Shown here piece by piece: positions 9,965 to 24,022 of a stretch of 64,000 nt of DNA (position 1 is its first letter; every line of letters starts with the position of its first letter). The notes beneath the pieces are model-generated. The model saw only the letters and a program-made list of their open reading frames with translations. It was not told the origin of the DNA and did no database searches. The stretch lies in the NCBI GenBank assembly GCA_963682175.1, contig OY821775.1, positions 13,550,501 through 13,614,500 on the forward strand. Direction: 5' to 3'. Source of the DNA: Triglochin maritima (lineage: Eukaryota; Streptophyta; Magnoliopsida; Alismatales; Juncaginaceae). The position numbers and the translations under genes are program-made.

Positions 9965-12900
9965 TCATTTAGGCAAACCAACGTTGTCTTGATGCTTCTC
10001 TTTGAAGGCCAACTCCTTCACAACTGCTCCAAGTGTGTTCTCGCTCCTCAGAGCAAGCACCCAGTTGGAATTGATACGTACTCTCTCAAGGCTTTGCTTC
10101 AGAGTCCTAGCAATTGAAGGTTTCGTACGAGTTGTGAAAAATTCCTCAACTTCAGCAGCCTTCTCACTTGAGGATAACTGAACCAAACAGAGGACGTCCA
10201 TTACGAAAACAATTCACTAGGGCGCGATCAATATCAATAGTGAAGTATAGATAGAGTTCACTGGCTCACCGGAGACACAGTAGCACTGACAAATCGGGTG
10301 ATCAGGAATCCTGAACCCCAAGTTTTTGAGATGGTGTCCCAGTTGTGCTGAATGAAAAGACCAATACAAAATCAGAAATTGATTTAGGAAAGAATGACCA
10401 AGGGAAGCCTAACCAAATGTGCAGTCACCCTACGAACATACAACGAATATGAAATACTTCATTAAAAAGAGGAACATAATATATGAATTTAGTCCAACCA
10501 TTTTTCTTCCCCTCTTGTTATAGAGAGAAGAAAACGGAATAGCAATACAGCCAATGCATACCTTCAACCATTTCCATGCAGTTTCACGGCCACCTCTACT
10601 CACCCCTCCTAGGCCGTGAATTGCATCTTGATTTCGAACCTAATCAGCAACAAAAAAGGGAATAAATATCCACATTTGTATTAAGGGTGGGGGCTCACTA
10701 TAGAGACCGAACATTTATAATGCACTAATGGTCATGCCTCGGAAGTTAACAAAAAGTTCAGAGCTTCCAAAACCATCTCAGTATCAGGTGAAGATGCCAA
10801 AGAACCTGATAAGACAAAAATAACATAAAATATCGATTCAAGAACAAAGAAAACCAGTTTTACAGTGATCTCACTTATAAAAAGGTAACAGTTGACTTAC
10901 CCAAGACCCGGACTTTTTCCTGGCTCAAGTCAGTCTCTCGGTAAATTCTTAGCAGGGACTCATATCCAGATTTATTGGAGATGTTGGTTTTCTGCATCAC
11001 AGCCATGTATGCTGCCTACAAAGTTTAATGAAGTTAACAAATTCTGACAACAAAAACTAACAAGGTTGTACATCATAAGAATAATTTTAAGTGACCTTGC
11101 GCACGTCAGGAGGTAGAAGTGCAGTATTTCTGTCCTCTAAAAATGCATTAATGCGTCTTTCTGCCTCCATGTGAGTTTCATCATGTCCAAATACTGCAAG
11201 GGCTGTCAGAATCTCTCCTCTCAGCATTGCATCTAGATGGCTCTCACCATTCTTGGGTTGCCAACCTAATTTCCTGTTGAAATATTGGGAACCTTCAGGA
11301 AACTTCCCAAGGAATAAACTAAAAGGTAATGGTATAATAACAATTTACTTTGACGAATCCAGAAACGATAACTCAAAATTATCGACGCATTTGAATAATA
11401 TATATTATTTAAGGACTGCACAACGAAATAACTACTAAAACCGTAGAGAACCTTTGAACTGGATGGGACCTGGAAAGTGAAAAACTCTGGTACAGGAAAT
11501 GGTGCAAGTCTAATTCCATGAAAAATCATGATTCTTCTTCATACATCTTTTAGATGACTATATGCTGTGTTAGATTTTATAACGCTTCCAATTATTTCAA
11601 ATCACTATATACTAATTATTACCTTTCTTAATCATAAAGAAAATGTAGAGCTGTAGACTCAAATTTGATTCTGAAAGGTACGTGTTAAATCTGGACTTCT
11701 AGGGATTATTTGTTTGTATAGCTAAAACTGACTCATAATCCTTCCAGCATGATGATTTTTTTGTTGAGGCTGGAATCCGATATGCACAAAGATGATACAC
11801 TGTGAAGACACTAGAGGTTGGAAAATGCCCTTGCATTCCTCAAAATATTCCATGAGAAATCACATTTTTATCCGCAACAAACAGCCTAAACCTAGTTATG
11901 ATAGTGTCCATCATGAAGAAAAGGAAGGAATTTCTTAACTATTCAAGGATGATAGTAGAAGGGCTGGTCCTCGGCCCTCCACTTATACAAGGAAAAAACT
12001 ATTAAATGTTGGAGGAAAAATACACTAATATCTCCATCATACTTTTGATAATATGATGATGTGATGACAATTTTTCTTATGAGTAGGTAACTAAATTGGT
12101 TATGGTGATTATTAAAGAGTGAATTATCAACTTGAACCAGTTGGCATGAAAATGAGATGCCCAAGATCCTAAATATCAGATGTACACTCAAGTGGAGGAC
12201 CATTTTCAACACTCTTATTCCTTCCACAGGTAGCGTCGTCAACATGTGTATGATTAAATATGGATGGATATGAAATACTATATTAAAGTGTTGTCATTTC
12301 ATCATATCCATCCAGGACCATGGTCTTCAATTGAGGTACCCAAGATCCCACAAGTCATAAGAGTAGCCTGTAGATGTGTGACTATTTTCCACAATGATTA
12401 GGTGGAGCATTTACAAGACGTGCATATAAATATTTTAGGTATCGAAAATGTAAAAGGACCAGGCACCTAGCTCTACCACGATTTATTGATGCAGCATTGA
12501 TACAATAGAATAAATAACATGTTAAGAACCATTATAATAATGCAAATGTTGCAAAGCTCTTATATTTTTTATCATTAATAAAGATGAAACACTTCCATAT
12601 AATATCAGTAAGAAAAAATAATTGAGAGTTCCTTTAACACTATAATAACAATAGAAGCAAGGAAACTATACTAATTCTACAGCAACTCAGATGCTCGTAA
12701 TCCTTTACAAGAGTTCACTCTATTATGGAGTATGAAGAAAATACTTATGCTTATTATCTTCTGTGAATGCTTTAGACTTACTCTGCTTTAGACTTTAGAA
12801 GATTGACGAAGAATCTTTTGATATCTTCTAGTAATTCTGGGGTTGCATCTGCTGCAATCCTTGTAATTGTGGAGCTTATCTGTAAAATAAATTTGCATAA

Positions 12901-15900
12901 AAAGATAAGCAAGTATTAGACCATGTTAGTTAAAGAGACATTGCATTGCATGTAAGATAAATTTGCATAAAAAGATAAGCAAGTCCATGACATTGCATGT
13001 AAGAACCTCAGATAAGGCAAAAGGAATTACAGTGGTGATATGTGATAGCACAGTATAATCAGTTTCCTCTCTGTAAGAATCCATCAGTGAGAACAGAGAT
13101 GACATCGTCTGCTTCCCGGCCATGCATAAAGAATAGGAATCATCCAAAATTCCTGCATTTAGCGTGTTTTGAGATGCTATCTTTTCTATAATTCTATACA
13201 CAGCCATAGATAGTGCCATGAAATGAAATATGAAGATGCAGGATACCATATCTATCTGTTGCAGAAAGCAAATTAGCCTCAATAGCACGTCCAAGTCCAG
13301 CTGCAAGCTCGTCATCATATTTCACCCTGTAAAAGCCTGTTTGGTCAACATTAACCTTGATCCAGAAAGAACTTTGCTTGTTGACATCTTCACTTGCAAT
13401 AAGATCTGATATATCCAGACTTTCAGATTTTTCTTTCAGCAAGAAATTCCTATGTGCATTGTATGAACTACAACATAATGTCACAGGAACAATCCACTGC
13501 CCAGTGCCTGGGGATCCACTTGACAGAAATTGGGCCTGCAATGATGGAGGAGATTTTATGGTTTCCTTCTCATGAGATAAAAACATTTCATAACAACAAA
13601 ACTCTAATATCTTACACAATTATAAAGAATTTGATATTCTCAACATTAAACTCAATCAAAGAGGTGGTTAAACTTTGGTCCGTTACATGCCAGGGTTGCT
13701 TTGTTTTCCAAGTTTATTTAATTCACTAGGTTTTATTTGAACCTCAAACTTCATTTAACTTCAAAGAGAATGCTTTAGGAAATTGACCTATAGATTGTCA
13801 TAATTAAACCTACAACCCCAAAATTCACAACAAAAACCACCCGTGAAAGCATAAAACTTGAACAAAGGAGCAAGAGAGTCCTACACTCACAACAAAGACA
13901 GACACTGAAAGTATAACACTTGGAAAATAGCAAGACTATCTGAGCATGGAATGCATATCACGTTCTGGTTTCTGAAAAAACTGCCACTCCAAGAAATGTA
14001 ACAGTGGTAGGATTGACATACGGCAACTCCAGTCCACAAGACACTATATTTTTTGAGGGTTGGGGAAAAGTGTATTCTTATGCATTCTTCCCCTCAACTT
14101 AATGGCAAAGAGGTTAGTTTTGTGAGGATGTAGATTACAGGTAAAATTGTATACCAAATTGAGGAAAGTTCATGTTCTCGACAAAATGAAACTGAAAGGG
14201 AGAATACAATTTGGAGCACTGGAAATTGAGAGATCCTACCTGGGAAAATGGACTCCCTTGCAGAAAGGTAACAAAACAAAGATAACTACGGTAGCAACAG
14301 AGAGAGAGAGAGAGGACAAAGCATATCACATGTAGTTATGTTCTGTTAAACCATAGCACGAAAAAACAGGTGAGGGTGTAGTAAGAACACCATTTAGCTA
14401 CTAATCTACATATCAATGTGCTTTCTTTGAGATTAAAAACCCAAAAGTGCTTTTAAATGAACAGGCTGGTGGATCAGGAGGAAAGGTTGACAAATGATAA
14501 CCTGCTCTAACTCCAACTTTTGCCCTGTTAGCTTTACATGGACAACAGGATATCCCATTTGCTTCGTCCACGAAGTCATTAGCTGTGTCACTGGTTTATC
14601 AGATTCTTCCTCAAGGACTGCCCATAAATCTTCTGTCTTTGCATTTGAGCAACCATATCGCTTTATATACGAGGCAAGTGCTTTCTAGCCAAAACATAAG
14701 GAAGTCATTGATCATAGCTGATTTGCTTTGCCAATAGGAAAGTAGCGAAACAATACTATAATATCAAACAGCCATATTGAGAAATACCTGGAAACACTCA
14801 GCCCCAAGAAAGGTTTGTAGCATTCGAATGACAGCGGCCCCTTTTCTATAGCTTATAGAATCAAAGATCTCGTCAATTTCACTGACATGATTTATATCCA
14901 CCTGAAAGAAGTTATGAAGTTGTTGCATGAGTTTTTTATGAATTGCCAATTTGCACACTTATATTGGATATGCTCTATGTGATGAAATAGTAGTGGAAGA
15001 AGATATTTTATGCCAAATCTAATTTCATAATTATATGTTCCAGGATCCTAGAATTGCTACTGAAAGAACTAAACTGAGTACATAAAGGAGCCTAAATGGA
15101 AAGAAAAAAACTGGTTGGCGTTTAACAAGCTACATTTCTGCCCATTCAGAAATTATGTCATTTTAATTACCTCAATAGGGTGTGATTCTGCAAGTGCGTC
15201 AAGCCTAAGACCTTCCGTGCTTTGATCAAGAAACTGAGTCCACACTTGCCACTCAGGAAACAAGGCATCATTAGCTAAATAGCTAACCTAAAACAACATA
15301 GTTATTTGTTGTAAGATGTTTGATTTCAGCAAGTGCTCAGTTGGTAAAGTATGCCAGGACAAAAGGAATCAAGTACCCAGGTGGCAAATCCCTCATTAAG
15401 CCACAGATGTGTCCACCATTCCATTGTAACAAGATTCCCAAACCATTGGTGTGCCAATTCATGTGCTACAACATTTGCAACCTAAAAGCGGTGAAAAACT
15501 ATATTCAGTTTCACCTTTGAGATTCGTAATAAGATATTACATGTTCATAAATATGTATATGGGCATGAATAGAAATTTCAGCAGAAGAGAATAATCACCC
15601 TTTGCTTGTTTGCAGCTGCTGAATGCTGATCGTCATAAAGCAGAGATGTTTCACGGTATGTTACTAATCCATAGTTCTCCATTGCACCAGCAGCAAAATC
15701 AGGTATAGCAATCATGTCCAGCTTTGGTAGAGAGTAAGGGGCATCAAAGTACCTAAATACAAAAACAAAACAAAAAAGTTAAATATCTCTCTTAAGGCTC
15801 CTAACTACAGTCCAAACCCCAAAGTGCCAAACATCTAATGGCAAGCCAACACCTGAAAAAAAAGATCTAAGGAAAACTAAATGAAGCTTTGAAGCAAGCA

Positions 15901-18426
15901 ACTTCTTCCTATTAGATTTCTGACGTCTGCAGGTATCATAAGAGGCCAAATAACCTTATGAAAAGATGAAGGGTCTTCACAGCAACATCTAAAGCAAACT
16001 TTCCTTGATCGCTTTTACCAACTTGGCAGTATACACGAACCTTGGTTCCTGAACCAAGTAGGTGAGAACAAAAATAGTTAATTTACTCCCACAATTATTT
16101 TGTTGTTAGGAGAAATATAATGGATTAGAATCGAGACACATATATCATACCATCAGCAGATAATCCTTCAACATAATCAAACAAACCTACAACAACAGCA
16201 ACCAAATATGTTGACATAATCGGTGATTCTTGGTAAACTACAGTCTTCATGGGACCATAAATCTTTTCCTCATCCACTGGCATGTTGGACAGTGCTACCA
16301 AATCGGAGGGAACTTCCAATGTTATCTTAAATGTTGCCTGCAAGCAAGTTATTGGAAATATCTTAAGTCACATTCTGATTTTCTAGTGCAAAGAAAGTCA
16401 ACAAAGTGTGGATGATCAATACCTAATATGATACCAGCTAAGGCTACGCGTTGGACCTGATTTTCTAATCCTATAGAGTCGTGACATCCAACTAGTCACT
16501 TCGAATATTGATTTTCAACTCTAAATTGGAACATCATTGCATTGAGGAATTTGGACCTATAATGCAGTATTTAGGAATGATGGGAGGGTTTAATTGATCC
16601 CCATAAACAAGACATAGTTGGAATTAGTTCCCAATTCCCAGATGCACCTTATGTCAACAATTAACTGGGATCTGAGTCAAACCAATCAGATGTTGACAAG
16701 CAACTGATTGTTTAGCTACAAGTTCAGAATAATATGATAAAAAAGGAGTAGCCCTAGTGCACAATGCTCCCCACTTTGTGAGAGTTGGGAGATGGCATAT
16801 TCTTAGACAGTCTTTTCCTTGCCTTCTTTTTCCGCAAAGGGACTATTTACGTGACTTGAACCCGTGACCCTTTGGAATATAATAATGAAGAAAAAAGGAA
16901 TATAACTTATACCTAGGTACGTCATATTGTTATGAAACAGTGAGAATAAATCCAATACAAAGAAAATATAGCACTAACATTGATATGTGGAAAATGCTTC
17001 AACCATGACAAAGTGCTAGAAATGTTTCCATGAGTTTCACCAAGAGTGCATCATTCTGATGTATTGACCACTTATTCTGACTATGCCTTAAGATTTGAGA
17101 ACCCGCATTGCTGCTCCGAAAGCATGTCGACCAACTTGTTGGTGTACATTCCAAGACCAGACAACAATTATTGGGAATCAGAACCCAAAAAAATCGCCCG
17201 ATGTGCTAATGGGCATAATTGCTGGTTCAACAAGGTTCATGGCTAGACTTCAAGATCGATATGGACTATGTTCAATCATCAAAGTTTGAAACATAATCAC
17301 CAAACTTCAGTTGGCTATCGGCCATCACATTTACCTTGCATCAGTAGCTTGTTGAGAGGAACATAATAGATATAATTATATAATAAAGTGAATCAACCCA
17401 ATCAGCAAACAACAGAATACTAGCTTTTGATCACACAGTGCCAACAATACCTCAATGCCAATCAACAAACCATGGAATACTAGCTTATGAACACACATTG
17501 CCAGAAATACCTATATTTGATACCATAGTTGTATACACTCAACCTTGTCAGAAATGCCAAAGGCGTGCTCCAGTTCAACATGTAGACATGGAGTTGACGA
17601 GTTGATGAAGGAAACTTCATCAACAACCACCATAATTGAGTTTTAAAAGCTTAAACCCTGTACTATCAAATAGCAAAATTCAAGTCCTTATACACCATCA
17701 CTCACCTAAACAATGCAGGAGTACTTGATTAAACCAGGATGTCACACTATTTTGTAATTTGTGTGCAGAACAACAAATTCCGATTCAAAAACCAAACAGC
17801 AATACCTTAAAAGCAGGCTCATCCCAACACGGGAAGCATCGCCTTGCATCTGCCGGCTCGAATTGCGTGACGGCCATGTTCTTCTTCTCCCCATTATGCT
17901 CATAAGTACTATACAAACCCAAAAACCAAAACTCAGCAACCAAAAAATAAAAAAAGAAGATCAACAATCAAACCACAATACCTCCTATAGAACCCTTTCA
18001 TCTGATCGTTGAGCGTCCCATCGAACCTCATCACCAAAATCCCCTTCCCCAACGGAAGAAACCCGTGGAACTCCACCACCAAGATCTCGTCTTTCTCGAA
18101 AGACCCGATCCTCACCGGCCGCACCTCCTGCAAAGAACCCCGTCAAAACCCCACCCTTCGACCAAACCACAGCCAACCAACCCCGCACTCACCTGGCCGG
18201 TGGTGGGGTTCTTGAAGGAGACGGATCCATCGGCGATGGAGAGGTCGGCGGCGTTGAGGACGAGGAAGCGGGTGGCGGTGACGACGTCGACGGCGACCTC
18301 GACGGCGCCGGAGAAGGTGCAGGCGGCGAGATTGGGCTTTAGGGTTAGGTCGTAGCGGAGTGGGACGGCGAAGCGGGGGAGGCGGGGTTGGGATTGGAAC
18401 TGATCCATGGTTTTTGTCGTCGCCAT
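9965..18426 (-). CDS. APM1: aminopeptidase M1 (puromycin-sensitive-type M1 metallopeptidase), 19 exons
   Basis: Zinc aminopeptidase that removes N-terminal residues; Arabidopsis APM1 acts in auxin-transport protein trafficking, embryo and root growth. Exons, 5' to 3' on the minus strand: 18426-18193, 18127-17982, 17908-17806, 16337-16151, 16048-15955, 15752-15599, 15481-15377, 15287-15171, 14901-14788, 14684-14502, 13535-13247, 13152-13007, 12879-12782, 11273-11096, 11015-10901, 10805-10738, 10639-10562, 10347-10270, 10177-9965. They sum to 2,700 nt: 899 residues plus stop, against about 880 in Arabidopsis. Every join keeps frame and restores family sequence. The active site is intact: GAMEN at residues 277-281, zinc motif HELAH at 313-317 and third ligand Glu336 in NEGF, with 18 residues between. 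An alternative start, Met7 (18408), gives the family-typical MDQF. The intron after exon 16 uses a GC donor. Introns of about 1.5 kb lie at 11274-12781 and 16338-17805. Confidence 0.95.
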
Positions 18427-19863
18427 TGCTGGTGTTTCTTGTGATGGGACTTCGGATATGTATTTATATGGGAAGAAAGTATGGATATGGATTTTTTGGG
18501 TTTGGGTTTTTTGCGTTTAGACACTTGTGGTAGCTGTTAACTGTTATCGATGGTTCAAACATTATCACACGCACCGACTAGTGGTGGTGTCATACTCATG
18601 TATGGTCCAAAAGGTTCAAGTTTCTTTTGGATTTTGGATATTTGTCTGGTAAAATATCTAATTAGACTTTGTTTCTTCTAAATTTTGAGTTAAGTATACA
18701 CCACCTGAATTAATTCCAAGTCTTTTAGACTTTTTCTAGGATGTCATGTAAACAGTGTCCCACTGCGTCCAGACTCAAAATCTTTGGGTAGAATTATTTT
18801 CTTTGTAATATATTTGATGGTTCGTAGTAGTGTTGACGGGTGATTACTGTTTTTTTTGTTAAACAAAAGACCATGGCAACTACTTATATGTTATTACAGG
18901 CTTATAAGTTATAACACACCATGTAATTAATCAGTTTTTTGATCTTTTAGTACGTCAATACTATGAATCTGACGCAGCAGCATACAAACCACCATTCCGG
19001 ATTGGTAGAGAGACAAAGCAGCATACAAACCTGCACGTCACTACTGCTTGTTGCGACGCGTCCACACCAAGAGAGCAAACGTGTCGCTTAAACATCTTGT
19101 ATTTACTCTTTCATTCTGAAACAAGTTTATTTTTTGAAGTTGGTATGTGCTTTTCAAATCAAATGAACCTGCAATGATCCACAATAAGGCCGTCAAAAAC
19201 TTATACATGGGGATACAATAAAAGATGTGTAAGTCCAACACTGGCAACAAATGAGTTTCCCAGATAAATGAGTATAGAAAGCTAGAACAACAACCATTGT
19301 TACGTAAAACGGTGGCTTCCATTAGAACAGTTAAGATGACATTCAACAAGTTTGTGTTACTATTGATGCAAATGATTGCTTCATTCACTCTCTCAAGTTC
19401 TAATTACACGTAGATGTCTGGTCTTCAAATAAGTTAAACTACTAGTTCCAACATTTCATTCGTTGCCGAGAGGTCAGGTGGTTGCCTGCTTCGTCTCCGG
19501 CCAACTGTGACCGACGAAGTTCGTCTACGTCAAGCTCGATTGGTAGCACTTGTCTCGTAAGGTATGTCCAGTGAGAGCTTGGCGGTGGTGGTATATATAT
19601 TTTTCGGCCCTTTCAAACTTAAAATTCGAACCTTACATGCAATAGAAATTTGATTCCACCCTTCCAGTTGTGTAGTAGATGTTCAAATATGTTAAGCTAG
19701 ATTTTTGTTTCCAATTTAAGTTATGTGTTCTAGCATTTCAAACAACATCCAAGTAAGGGATGTTGTATGCGTTTAGCCATCAGTTTAGATTTCAATTTAC
19801 GCCTTGATCATTTACCTGTTAGTGGCAATTTATGTTACGAGGTCTTGTTTTATTCATATAATC
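18427..19863. other. upstream region of APM1, no gene seen
   Basis: AT-rich, unique-looking sequence that should contain the APM1 promoter near 18427-18600. No convincing TATA box, RNA gene or repeat family was recognised. Short frames near 19041-19388 have no family character. Confidence 0.5.
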
Positions 19864-20428
19864 TGTAAAGACCCTAATCTTGGTTAATGGATTAATTGTG
19901 ATTAGGTTGGCTTGATGGTGGGCTTTGCATGGGAATTGGGGAGAGAGGATGGGTGACGTGAAGGAGGTGGGCTAGAGGTGAGGGTGAATAGTGGGAGCAT
20001 GGTGTAGGGCATGGTGTGGATTGTTGGTGATGTGATGGGGAAGCTGGTGAAGAGGTGAAGAAACGTATCCTCTCCTTTACTTATTTCTTCTTCCTTCTTC
20101 TTCAACTCTTTTCTCTCTTCAAGCTTCCATTTCTTCCTCTCCTTCAAGATCCTTGAGCTCCGGTGGTGCGGGTTGCGGAGCAAGGTGAGCGTGCTGGGCA
20201 TGGTGCGAGGAGGACGTGTGTGGGGTTGCAGTCCGGAGGCGTTGTCGTGCGAGCTCCGGCGTTCGTCGTCGCCCTTCACGTTGAGGTATGTCAAGTTCTT
20301 GCATTAGAGGCCTTAGTTGATCACCCACGTTGGGGTGAGGTTGGGGTCGGTCGCGCAAGGTCGGAGGCCTCGCCGGCGACGAGTTTCGACGTCAAAACCT
20401 CGGCTGGCGCGAGGTTGAAGACATCTGT

Positions 20429-20866
20429 CGGTCGACCGGGTCCCTTGGACGGTCGACCGATCATGGTGTATTTTCACTGTCTGTCGTGTTTCGGTCGACT
20501 GCGCCCCTCGTTCGGTCGACCGGAACTTGAGTGTACCGGTAGGATACGTAAGCTTCGGTCGACCGTTTGATGACATAGAAAATATTAGGTTGACCCTGTA
20601 AGTGTTCGGTCGACCGAGACCCCTGAGTCGGTCGACCGATAGATTTGATTTGAGCGTTGACCAGACTCCGGATTTTGACCTCGTTCGGTCGACCGGTTTT
20701 AGACCTTCGATAGACTGTTGGGATTTATGTGTTGCGCAAATAGTTCGACCGTGACAGACGCTTCGGTCGACCGATTCCCTTGTGGAAACGGTCGACCGAG
20801 TTGTCACTTTCGGTCGACCGATTCCCTTGTGGAAGCGGTCGACCGGTTGTCACTTCGGTTGACCGA
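20429..20866. repeat. array of CGGTCGACCG palindromes (11 exact copies)
   Basis: Exact copies start at 20429, 20450, 20513, 20556, 20607, 20629, 20686, 20764, 20789, 20811 and 20836, with near-matches at 20492 and 20856. Neighbouring starts are often 20-25 bp apart or about twice that. Spacers differ in sequence, although 'attcccttgtgga' recurs in the last units. Most copies are extended to TCGGTCGACCGA or CGGTCGACCGG. Confidence 0.9.
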
Positions 20867-21455
20867 ATTCCCTTGAGGAAAACGGTTACCCGTGTCTCTT
20901 TCGATCGACCGTTTTGCACAGGACAGGATTCCTGGTTCCACTTAGGATGCCAACTCTGTCCACGAAAACTCGTGTCCTCGCCTTGTGCGTGAGTCGGGAG
21001 GTGACGGTGGGCGCGTTATGCGAGCCTGCCAAGGGACCGCCGTGTGGAAGAGTGTGGGTGTCCGGAACGCGTCACCTCCGTGTATGGATCGTGACTATAT
21101 CTGGTGGATCGTTTGACTCGCGTTAGAGTAGCGGCCTGAGGGATTGCGGATCCCATTGCTTCAGCAACACACAACTGCCGACGGGTGCAATGACTACCGG
21201 CCGATGGCTACAGAGGCACAGAGACTACCGGCCAGGATTGGCGATGGAGGTCCATAGAGGTACCGGCCTATTGACGGCGACGGAGGTCGCGACCCTGCTC
21301 AGTGGGAGCCGGAGTTGGTGTTGCACGTGGAGCTCGTTGACCCTGCGGACTTCGGTTCGGATCTGTCGATTGTCTGGCCATGTGTGGCGGATATGTTCGA
21401 CTGGCCTTGATGGCAGTTATTGCACGTGCCGTGCGGCCTGTGTGGCGGCGGTAGG

Positions 21456-23507
21456 TGAAGGGAATGTGTTCTAAAAGTTTTACTTTTAAATGTCAATTAT
21501 TATGAATTGAATGAGAAATCATTTTGTTCCTTGTTTATGTTATTCGTCTTTTAGAAGTGTTAAGGAAGAGGCTCTTGGTCATTAACCGTAGAGCTCTGAA
21601 AGATATTGGTTTGCATAAAACAAAAGATATTCGCAATCATGGTAATTAACATGGGACATTAATTACTGAGTTAAGATTGTCGTGTTGGTCATAGATCATT
21701 GTAGCTCTACAAGTGAGTGACGACACGGGTATGCAAAAGAGGAAAATATTACTTTTGTATACTAAATAGACCTAATAAGTAAAATATTATAGAAATGTGT
21801 TTCTGTGTCATTAATATTTTACTGTGTCTTTGGTCCTTTGATATGAGACTTATATCTAATCACTTAAGGAATACTTAATTAGATCAGTGTCTTGAACTAT
21901 CGATCAGTGTAGTGTAAATGCATTGGTTGGTTAAGTACAACTTTTGTTGGAGAAGATAGTTAGTCAAAAGACTATCATTGCCCCTCTTAATTGAGTGATG
22001 GTATTAGTGGGCCCCTTGATAAAGCAAAGTTATAATGTGCACAATGTGATTTGAGTTAAGTCACATATTTATAACTAGCTTAAAGAGATCAAGAAATGAA
22101 TACTAATACAAAGATGACACAATACTACTTTGTGTGTATTCTTAATATCATGAGGCAAGGGACGGACACAAGTGGTGCACTACATCACTAAGTGGATCGG
22201 GTTTTGGTTCGAGTGGAATTAAGACATCTAACTAATTGGGAGCTATAATGTGTAACTAGATACCGCTTATAGCTTGTGATATTAAGCTCTTAATATCACT
22301 GCCAACTTAGTTTAGATCCTCCCATAGGTCACACCACAAAACTGGGAAACAAGAAATGGGGATTTTGAGTTCATAGGATGTGTCGGGTTTCATGTAGAAA
22401 ATATGACACATGGGGTGAACAAGCAAAATCAAAATTATGTTGTGATTTATAACATAATTAGAATCTAAATTAAATTCATATGTGATGTAAATATTATGGG
22501 GTGTAATGATTGATCATTACATAGGATAATATGTTACATAAGTTGTGCATTTACTACTAATCCCGAAATGTCAAATTTTGTAGGGGTTAAACCGAAATTT
22601 GACAAGTCTGCAAAACAATGCTCAAACGGTCGACCGGTTAGCAGTAAACGGTCGACCGGTAGGGCACGGTCGACCGGACATGTCTCGACCGATAACAGGG
22701 AATTTTCATCTGTTCGAACGGTCGACCGAAAGTGATCGGTCGGTCGACCGAACATTGCGATGGAATAGTTCCTGTTACGAACGGTCGACCGAGCTATTGA
22801 ACGGTCGACCGAAACTGGTTCGAGCGGTCGACCGAACCTCCAAAAACGGTCGACCGGTCCAGACGGTTTATGCAGAATTAATTTAAGAATTAATTAGATC
22901 ATGCATGGAATTGGTCCATAATTGATTTAATTCGTGGCTAAGATTATTTATTAATAAATAATGGATGGTTAGATGGAATTTTGCATGGAATCATGGGCAA
23001 GAGGTTGCACATGAATAGGTAATTTGGAGAGAACCTATAAATACAAGGTTATCTCATTACCTCCAAAATTAATTCATTATTTTTCTTATGCAAAATCTCT
23101 CTCCATAATTTTCCACGAAAATTCCTTAATTCTTAAGTTTAGTTTTAGTTCTTCAGAGGTCATCTTCTAAAGGGAACTAAAGAGGGGTTAGTAATTAGAT
23201 TCTAAACCCAATCGGAGATTGAGAGACTAGCTTCCCTCTCTCCGATCTTGTTTAGAGTTTGGTGAATACTCGGAGGCATCCGGCGCAGCGATGAGCATCC
23301 CAACCGTCTCCGAATCTTCGAGAAGTTTTAGAGAACTTCTAGGTATGAATTTCGGAGCTTCTTCATGTTTGTTTTAATAGAGTTTTTGAAACTAGTTTGT
23401 TAAAACAAACCGATGCATGCAATAAATTCTAGAAAATTGAAAATTGATCCTTATTATACATGAAAATTCGAAAAATATATATGTATAATTAAACATGAAA
23501 TCCTACA
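21456..23507 (+). mobile_element. nested solo LTR, 2,052 bp
   Basis: Begins TGAAGGGAATGTGTTC and ends AAATCCTACA (TG...CA), with target duplication GTAGG at 21451-21455 and 23508-23512. It is inserted into the GC-rich minisatellite of the outer LTR. A TATA box (CTATAAATA, about 23034-23042) sets the plus orientation. Homologues lie at 806-2976 (minus) and 3738-4770 (plus, truncated). The ...CCTACA end is common in Ty1/copia LTRs, but the superfamily is not proven without an internal region. Confidence 0.9.
22627..22856. repeat. array of CGGTCGACCG palindromes (9 exact copies)
   Basis: Starts at 22627, 22649, 22667, 22719, 22741, 22782, 22802, 22825 and 22847: steps of 22, 18, 52, 22, 41, 20, 23 and 22. 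The steps cluster near 20-22 bp or about twice that. The array lies about 180 bp upstream of the LTR's TATA box, in the U3 part. Confidence 0.9.
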
Positions 23508-23858
23508 GTAGGGCCCCTGTGCGGTCTGTGTGGCGGCAGAGAGGATGATGCGTGGCCTGTGTGGTTGCGGCGATGGACTGCCGTTGATGTGTTCCGACAG
23601 GTTGCTCGATTGGGCACCTATCGAGTGATATCTCGTGCGGTCTGTGTGGCGCCGGTTGATGGACCGACCTGAGCGACGGCTCCGTTGGTGTGGTGGTGGT
23701 GGACCACGATGTATTCAGATCTGATTTCTACCTTGCGCGGAAGTGCGAACGCATCCTCACCAATCCCTTGGCTTGTGTAGTCGCGTGTGGGGATGTGTTG
23801 CGTATTGTCCGTTAGACCGTATGTGCCTACGGTAGGTCTCTACGGAGACTCGATATTT

Positions 23859-24022
23859 GGACCGTGCGGCCTGTGTTGCGGCGGTGAGGTTGGACCGTGT
23901 GGCCTGTGTGGTACCGGTGGTTGTTGGACCGTGCGGCCTGTGTGGCGACGGCGATGTTGCGGACCGTGAGGCCTGTGTGGCAGCGGTGGTGATTGTAGAC
24001 CGCGGGGCCTATGTGGCAGCGG
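23859..24022. repeat. 33-36-bp GC-rich minisatellite, about 5 units
   Basis: Units begin GGACCGTGCGGCCTGTGTGG at 23859, 23892, 23926, 23961 and about 23997. Isolated related units occur at about 21430-21455 and 23515-23545, so the array was split by the nested LTR. Cys/Gly-rich frames over it are by-products. Confidence 0.8.

Noticed and set aside
19430..19560. possible small RNA gene
   Set aside because: A GC-rich patch with short self-complementarity, but no tRNA, snRNA or snoRNA landmarks could be found.
20163..20570. 135-codon frame in the outer LTR
   Set aside because: Its 3' part is translated palindrome array and its 5' part lacks family character; LTR sequence, not a gene.
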